Origin: Pseudomonas fluorescens
GTDB taxonomy: Bacteria; Pseudomonadota; Gammaproteobacteria; Pseudomonadales; Pseudomonadaceae
DNA: 64,000 nt
Direction of reading: 5' to 3'
NCBI RefSeq assembly: GCF_902497785.1
Contig: NZ_CABVHK010000025.1
Span: 28,456-92,455, forward strand
Positions 60,730 to 64,000 of this stretch are shown one piece after another (the stretch's first letter is position 1; each line of letters begins with the position of its first letter). A model generated the notes under the pieces. The model saw only the letters and a program-made list of their open reading frames with translations, made no database searches and was not told the origin of the DNA. The position numbers and the translations under genes are program-made.

Positions 60730-61380
60730 CTACAGGTACACAACGTCCAGCGTCGCCGAGCCGTCGAGCCGTACCTCAGTGCTCAAGTCCAGATCACGGG
60801 TGGGCGCGATGACCGTTTCAACGGTGACCCGGCTCGTCAGGTTTTGAATGGCAATCGGGCCGGCGTTGCTGCCGGCCACATCGACGAATCCGAGATAACT
60901 TCTGGATGCGATGGGAATGGTCCGGCTGTTGGAAGTACTCCACGCCAATCCGCCGGTGGTGGAGTCGGTGCGATAGACCTGTGACCAGGCGTCCACGGTG
61001 GTGCTGGCGGGATCGAAGTGCATTGAATACACGCCGATTTTATTGCCGCTGTTGTCCAGATTCAGACCGTAGTAAATCTGGCTGTTGACCAGCGCCGAGC
61101 CTTCGCGGTTGTCACGCATGAGCAAGCCAAAACGCAAGGGGGCGTCGCACTGGATCGTCAGGTCCAGAATCTTGTCACGCAGCTGTGTGCGCTTGTCGAC
61201 GCTCAAGTCCTGATGGGAAAATTTTCCGTACTCGATGAGGCCGTTGCCGGACAGGCTCGGCGTGCAGGCTGCGGGCGTGATGTTGCCAGTGACGGCCAGG
61301 TCCACGACAGAGGCGGCGAGCGCGTTATGGGTGGTGCTGATTGTAAAAACAGCGATAAGTACTTTGAAGTAATGATGCAT
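60730..61380 (-). CDS. DUF1120-family secreted protein (type A)
   Basis: 216 residues. A signal peptide (about 1-22, ending NALA) and then TPAACTPSLSGNGLIEYG and LDLTIQCDAPLRFGLLMRD: two cysteines, no more. The C-terminus LDGSATLDVVYL has alternating hydrophobics with a penultimate Tyr, as in chaperone-usher pilin subunits. The middle resembles the partial gene at the right edge (NSQIYYGLNLDNSGNKIG and the like). ATG 61380 gives the signal peptide directly; a frame 18 codons longer is open upstream. Last gene of the array. Function unknown. Confidence 0.8.
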   Translation of the reverse strand: MHHYFKVLIAVFTISTTHNALAASVVDLAVTGNITPAACTPSLSGNGLIEYGKFSHQDLSVDKRTQLRDKILDLTIQCDAPLRFGLLMRDNREGSALVNSQIYYGLNLDNSGNKIGVYSMHFDPASTTVDAWSQVYRTDSTTGGLAWSTSNSRTIPIASRSYLGFVDVAGSNAGPIAIQNLTSRVTVETVIAPTRDLDLSTEVRLDGSATLDVVYL

Positions 61381-61454
61381 GGGTGAAAGTCCATTTCGTG
61401 GTGTGGTTGGGGGACCGGAGACATTCTTTGCCAAGGGTCGGACCTTGGGCCAAT

Positions 61455-61488
61455 GAACCGCTGCGCCTATGGATGCTGCGAGCGGTTC
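61455..61488 (-). repeat. Conserved inter-gene hairpin of the DUF1120 array (copy 3)
   Basis: GAACCGCT (61455-61462) pairs with AGCGGTTC (61481-61488), just beyond the stop of the 61501-62124 gene. Similar copies lie at 62171-62204 and 62888-62926. Confidence 0.8.
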
Positions 61489-61500
61489 GGCGTCAGGGCG

Positions 61501-62124
61501 TTACAGGTACTTCACTTCGAACGTGGCGGAACCGTCGATGATGACTTCATCGGTCAAGGTCAAGCCTTTGGTCGGGGCTATGGACGCTGAGATCTCCAGA
61601 TCCATTTCAACGCTTGTTGCAGGAAGCGGGTCTGTCGTACCCGGCGCACTCACTGCCGTCCATAAGCCAGGACCCAGGTAGCCCCAACCTGCCCAGCTTC
61701 CCCCGCCATCTTCCGAATAGATTAGTTCAGCAGGGTTCCCGTCTGCCTGAACGGTGAGGTGGTAGACTTCAAAATTACCCAGTTTTTCTCCCGCATCGGT
61801 CAGTCCAAGACCAAAGTATCCTTGGCCGTATACGGTGCCGGCCTTGTTGTCGATACTGTGAATTGCGAAAGCAGTGTTTGCATTACAGGTCACGGTGAAC
61901 TGCACATATTGGTTTGGCAGACGCGTGTATTGATCTGGATCCGGGTTGAGATCCTTCACAGGGATTTTGCCAAGGTTGATGTTCCCTCCACCGGACAACA
62001 TCGGCATACAAGCACTCGGCGTGATGCTGCCGGTGACGGTCAATTCAGTACTCGAAGCCGCCAGTGCAAAAGGCGCGACGGTTATCAGTGTGCAGGCGGT
62101 CAGTGCTGCCAGGTATTTGTTCAT
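61501..62124 (-). CDS. DUF1120-family secreted protein (type B, copy 3)
   Basis: 207 residues from MNKYLAALTACTLI; an ATG five codons upstream is possible. The signal peptide ends ALA (about residue 22). The mature start SSTELTVTGSITPSACMPML and the second cysteine in QFTVTCNANTAF define the family. C-terminus DGSATFEVKYL with penultimate Tyr. The N-terminal part is nearly identical at DNA level to the next gene (62217-62843), whereas the middle differs, pointing to recent duplication or gene conversion. Role unknown; pilin-like fold is inference. Confidence 0.82.
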   Translation of the reverse strand: MNKYLAALTACTLITVAPFALAASSTELTVTGSITPSACMPMLSGGGNINLGKIPVKDLNPDPDQYTRLPNQYVQFTVTCNANTAFAIHSIDNKAGTVYGQGYFGLGLTDAGEKLGNFEVYHLTVQADGNPAELIYSEDGGGSWAGWGYLGPGLWTAVSAPGTTDPLPATSVEMDLEISASIAPTKGLTLTDEVIIDGSATFEVKYL

Positions 62125-62170
62125 GTTTTGGATACTCATTCATTAGGCAAGGGGTTCTGCCAGTCGCACT

Positions 62171-62204
62171 GAACCGCCGCGACCGTGAACGCTGCGAGCG
62201 GTTC
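62171..62204 (-). repeat. Conserved inter-gene hairpin of the DUF1120 array (copy 2)
   Basis: GAACCGC (62171-62177) and GCGGTTC (62198-62204), followed on the plus strand by GGCGTCAGGGCG just before the stop of the 62217-62843 gene. Confidence 0.8.
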
Positions 62205-62216
62205 GGCGTCAGGGCG

Positions 62217-62843
62217 TTACAGGTACATCACGTCGATTGTCACGGAGCCGTCGATGGTGACTTCGTCGGTCAGGGTCAGGCTGTTCGTCGGGGCTATGTA
62301 CGGTTCGATCACCAAGTCCATCGCGACCTCTGTCGCGGCTAGCGGGGTTAGAGTGCCGGCTGCACTGACCGAGGAAATCGCCCCGATCATGATCGACTCG
62401 CCGAGCTGCCAACTGGGTGTCTCTTTGTCCAACGAAAGAATGGCGACGGCAGGTTGTCCGTCTGCCAGAGCACTGTCGATGCTGACCCAGAACTCGCCGA
62501 CCTTTTCTCCCGCATCAGTCAGGCCCAAACCGAAGCCGTATGCGTCGGTCGCAGTGCCGGCCTTATTGTCGGTTGGGTCAAGCGCGAACTGCGTAGCGGC
62601 GTCACATGTCACCGTTAGTCCAATAGATTGCTTATCCAGCCGCGTCTTGCGGTCTGGATCCGGGTTGAGATCCTTTACAGGGATTTTGCCAAGGTCGATG
62701 TTCCCTCCGCCGGACAACATCGGCATACACGCACTCGGCGTGATGCTGCCGGTGACGGTCAATTCAGTACTCGAAGCCGCCAGTGCGAAAGGTGCAACGG
62801 CGATCAGTGCCGTGGCGGTCAGTGCTGCCAGATAATTTTTCAT
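62217..62843 (-). CDS. DUF1120-family secreted protein (type B, copy 2)
   Basis: 208 residues from MKNYLAALTATALI; the signal peptide ends ALA. It shares the stretch SSTELTVTGSITPSACMPML and DLGKIPVKDLNPDPD with its neighbour. Second cysteine in GLTVTCDAATQFAL. The C-terminus DGSVTIDVMYL again has alternating hydrophobics and penultimate Tyr. The frame is open seven codons upstream, but the chosen ATG aligns with the paralogs. Confidence 0.82.
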   Translation of the reverse strand: MKNYLAALTATALIAVAPFALAASSTELTVTGSITPSACMPMLSGGGNIDLGKIPVKDLNPDPDRKTRLDKQSIGLTVTCDAATQFALDPTDNKAGTATDAYGFGLGLTDAGEKVGEFWVSIDSALADGQPAVAILSLDKETPSWQLGESIMIGAISSVSAAGTLTPLAATEVAMDLVIEPYIAPTNSLTLTDEVTIDGSVTIDVMYL

Positions 62844-62887
62844 TGTTGGATGCTCATTTATCAATCAAGAGGTTTCGCCAGTCGACA

Positions 62888-62926
62888 CTGAACCGCCCGC
62901 GCCTGAGAACGCTGCGAGCGGTTCAG
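62888..62926 (-). repeat. Conserved inter-gene hairpin of the DUF1120 array (copy 1)
   Basis: CTGAACCGC (62888-62896) and GCGGTTCAG (62918-62926), a perfect 9-bp stem, the longest of the three. Confidence 0.8.
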
Positions 62927-62936
62927 CGTCAGGGCG

Positions 62937-63551
62937 TTAGAGGTACTTCACTTCAAATGTCGCGGAGCCATCAATCGTGATCTCCTCGGTCGCCGGCAGG
63001 TTTTCCGCAGGGGTGATCCAGGTGCGGACCATGAGATTCATCTGGAGGTTTTCCACGGGGATCGGTTCAAGCGTGCCGAGTGCGGCAGTCGATGTGAGCA
63101 TGGCTGGAAACAGGCCGGGGGTAGCGGTCCAGCCTGTGCCGTCAACCGATTGAATGGCTCTCGCGCTCACGCCGTCTGCCGTGACGCGAGTGATCGCGGG
63201 CGTGAAGCCGCCCAGCTTTATGTCATCGCCGACCAGCCCCAGACCGTAACCACTGCCATTCCACGATGTGCCCGGGTTGTTATCGATGGCGTTAATAGCA
63301 AACAACGCCGGCGCATCACAGGCTACGGCCAACTCCAATGGCGTAGCGTTTACCAGCGTGAAGGTGGTTGGATTCAGATCCTTCATCTGCAGGTCGCCGA
63401 CATCGATTATTCCGCCAGAGGACAAGCTCATTTCACAAGCACTCGGTGTAATGAAACCGGTGACAGTCAGTTCAGTGCTTGATGCCGCCAGTGCAAACGG
63501 CGCAACGCTGATCAATGCGGTAGCGGAGATTGCTGCAAGGTACTTTTTCAT
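62937..63551 (-). CDS. DUF1120-family secreted protein (type B, copy 1)
   Basis: 204 residues from MKKYLAAISATALI with signal peptide ending ALA. SSTELTVTGFITPSACEMSL matches the other copies, but the rest is more diverged (SSGGIIDVGDLQMKDLNPTT, then VACDAPALFAINAI). Two cysteines; C-terminus DGSATFEVKYL identical to copy 3. GAGAAAC precedes the start. The hairpin before it differs from those that follow the other copies. Confidence 0.82.
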   Translation of the reverse strand: MKKYLAAISATALISVAPFALAASSTELTVTGFITPSACEMSLSSGGIIDVGDLQMKDLNPTTFTLVNATPLELAVACDAPALFAINAIDNNPGTSWNGSGYGLGLVGDDIKLGGFTPAITRVTADGVSARAIQSVDGTGWTATPGLFPAMLTSTAALGTLEPIPVENLQMNLMVRTWITPAENLPATEEITIDGSATFEVKYL

Positions 63552-63635
63552 TTTTGTTTCTCACTTCCAGGGTTGTGACCTGACTGGCCCGGGGTGCTTG
63601 AGTGCACCGCGGATTCGTCAGGGTCGGGTTGGGTG

Positions 63636-64000
63636 TTACAGGTAAATAATCTCGATCGTTCCCGCGCCATCCAGGTCGATGGCGCTGCTCAAATCCAGGT
63701 TGTTGGTGGGCGCAATGACCGCCTCGACGGTCACGGTGGTACTGAGGTTCTGGATCAGTACCGGGCCGGCGTTGCTGCCGGCGCTGTCGGTGAAGCTCAG
63801 GTAGCTGTTCTGGCCAATGGGGATCGGGCTGTTGCTGGACGTACTCCAGGCCGCACCGGCGGTGGTGGAGTCGGTTCGATAGAGGCGGCCGAAGCTGTCG
63901 GCACTGGCGTCGGCCGGGTCGATATTCAGCGAGTACAGGCCGATTTTGTTGTTGCGGCTGTCCGTGCCGAGGCCGTAGTAAATCTCGCTGTTGACCGTCG
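63636..64000 (-). CDS. DUF1120-family secreted protein (type A), C-terminal part
   Basis: The gene runs off the right edge; about 120 C-terminal codons are seen. It includes NSEIYYGLGTDSRNNKIGLY and RTDSTTAGAAWSTSSNSPIP, very like the type A gene at 60730, and ends LDGAGTIEIIYL with penultimate Tyr. It shows the array continues beyond the window. Confidence 0.8.
   Translation of the reverse strand, partial: TVNSEIYYGLGTDSRNNKIGLYSLNIDPADASADSFGRLYRTDSTTAGAAWSTSSNSPIPIGQNSYLSFTDSAGSNAGPVLIQNLSTTVTVEAVIAPTNNLDLSSAIDLDGAGTIEIIYL

Overview
The window is chromosomal DNA from a Pseudomonas, most likely of the P. fluorescens group. The evidence is a GC-rich gene set with several Pseudomonas-typical arrangements: rplM-rpsI-petABC-sspAB, rsmI-rnpB-mraZ followed by the whole dcw cluster, norR beside hmp, dauBAR and aapJQMP. 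Between these lie many short palindromic REP-type repeats of the fluorescens kind, in two families. I see no rRNA, tRNA, prophage, transposase or CRISPR array. Most of the window is core genome; the accessory-looking part is the right edge (60.7-64 kb).

Layout. 1-1.2 kb: the tail of an acyl-CoA dehydrogenase-like gene and an aldo-keto reductase. 1.4-6.4 kb: ribosomal proteins L13 and S9, the cytochrome bc1 complex (petA, petB, petC) and the stringent-starvation pair sspA-sspB. 6.5-10 kb (minus strand): lpoA-yraN-diaA-dolP, an envelope and replication-control cluster with rsmI divergent from it, as in enterobacteria. 11.1-11.5 kb: RNase P RNA. 11.8-29.6 kb: mraZ-rsmH-ftsL-ftsI-murE-murF-mraY-murD-ftsW-murG-murC-ddl-ftsQ-ftsA-ftsZ-lpxC, with most genes overlapping by 1-11 nt. 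This set makes lipid II, builds the septum and starts lipid A synthesis.

29.8-39.7 kb (minus strand): a membrane diguanylate cyclase, an OprD-type porin, a small secreted protein, then a two-component system of the copper/heavy-metal family next to an RND pump and its periplasmic adaptor. A response-regulator-like palindrome lies upstream of the adaptor gene. 40.3-45.1 kb: a small conserved protein, an Aer-type PAS chemoreceptor, an iron-sulfur/zinc-type cysteine cluster protein, a small secreted protein, a GNAT acetyltransferase and CheV. 45.4-48.3 kb: NorR and the flavohaemoprotein Hmp, divergent, with two good NorR-type sites between them (nitric oxide detoxification). 48.4-51.4 kb: dauB-dauA-dauR for D-arginine/D-lysine racemisation and catabolism.

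51.7-53.9 kb: RhlB-like helicase and a carboxylesterase. 54.4-58.5 kb: the AapJQMP general amino-acid ABC transporter, with a sigma-54-like promoter and an A-rich Hfq/Crc-like motif just before the aapJ ribosome binding site. 58.8-60.7 kb: a FadR-type regulator overlapping a CynX/NimT-type exporter. 60.7-64 kb: a tandem array of at least five secreted DUF1120-type proteins. They carry two cysteines and a C-terminal alternating hydrophobic/penultimate-tyrosine pattern resembling chaperone-usher pilins. This array, with its conserved inter-gene hairpins, is the least understood part of the window.
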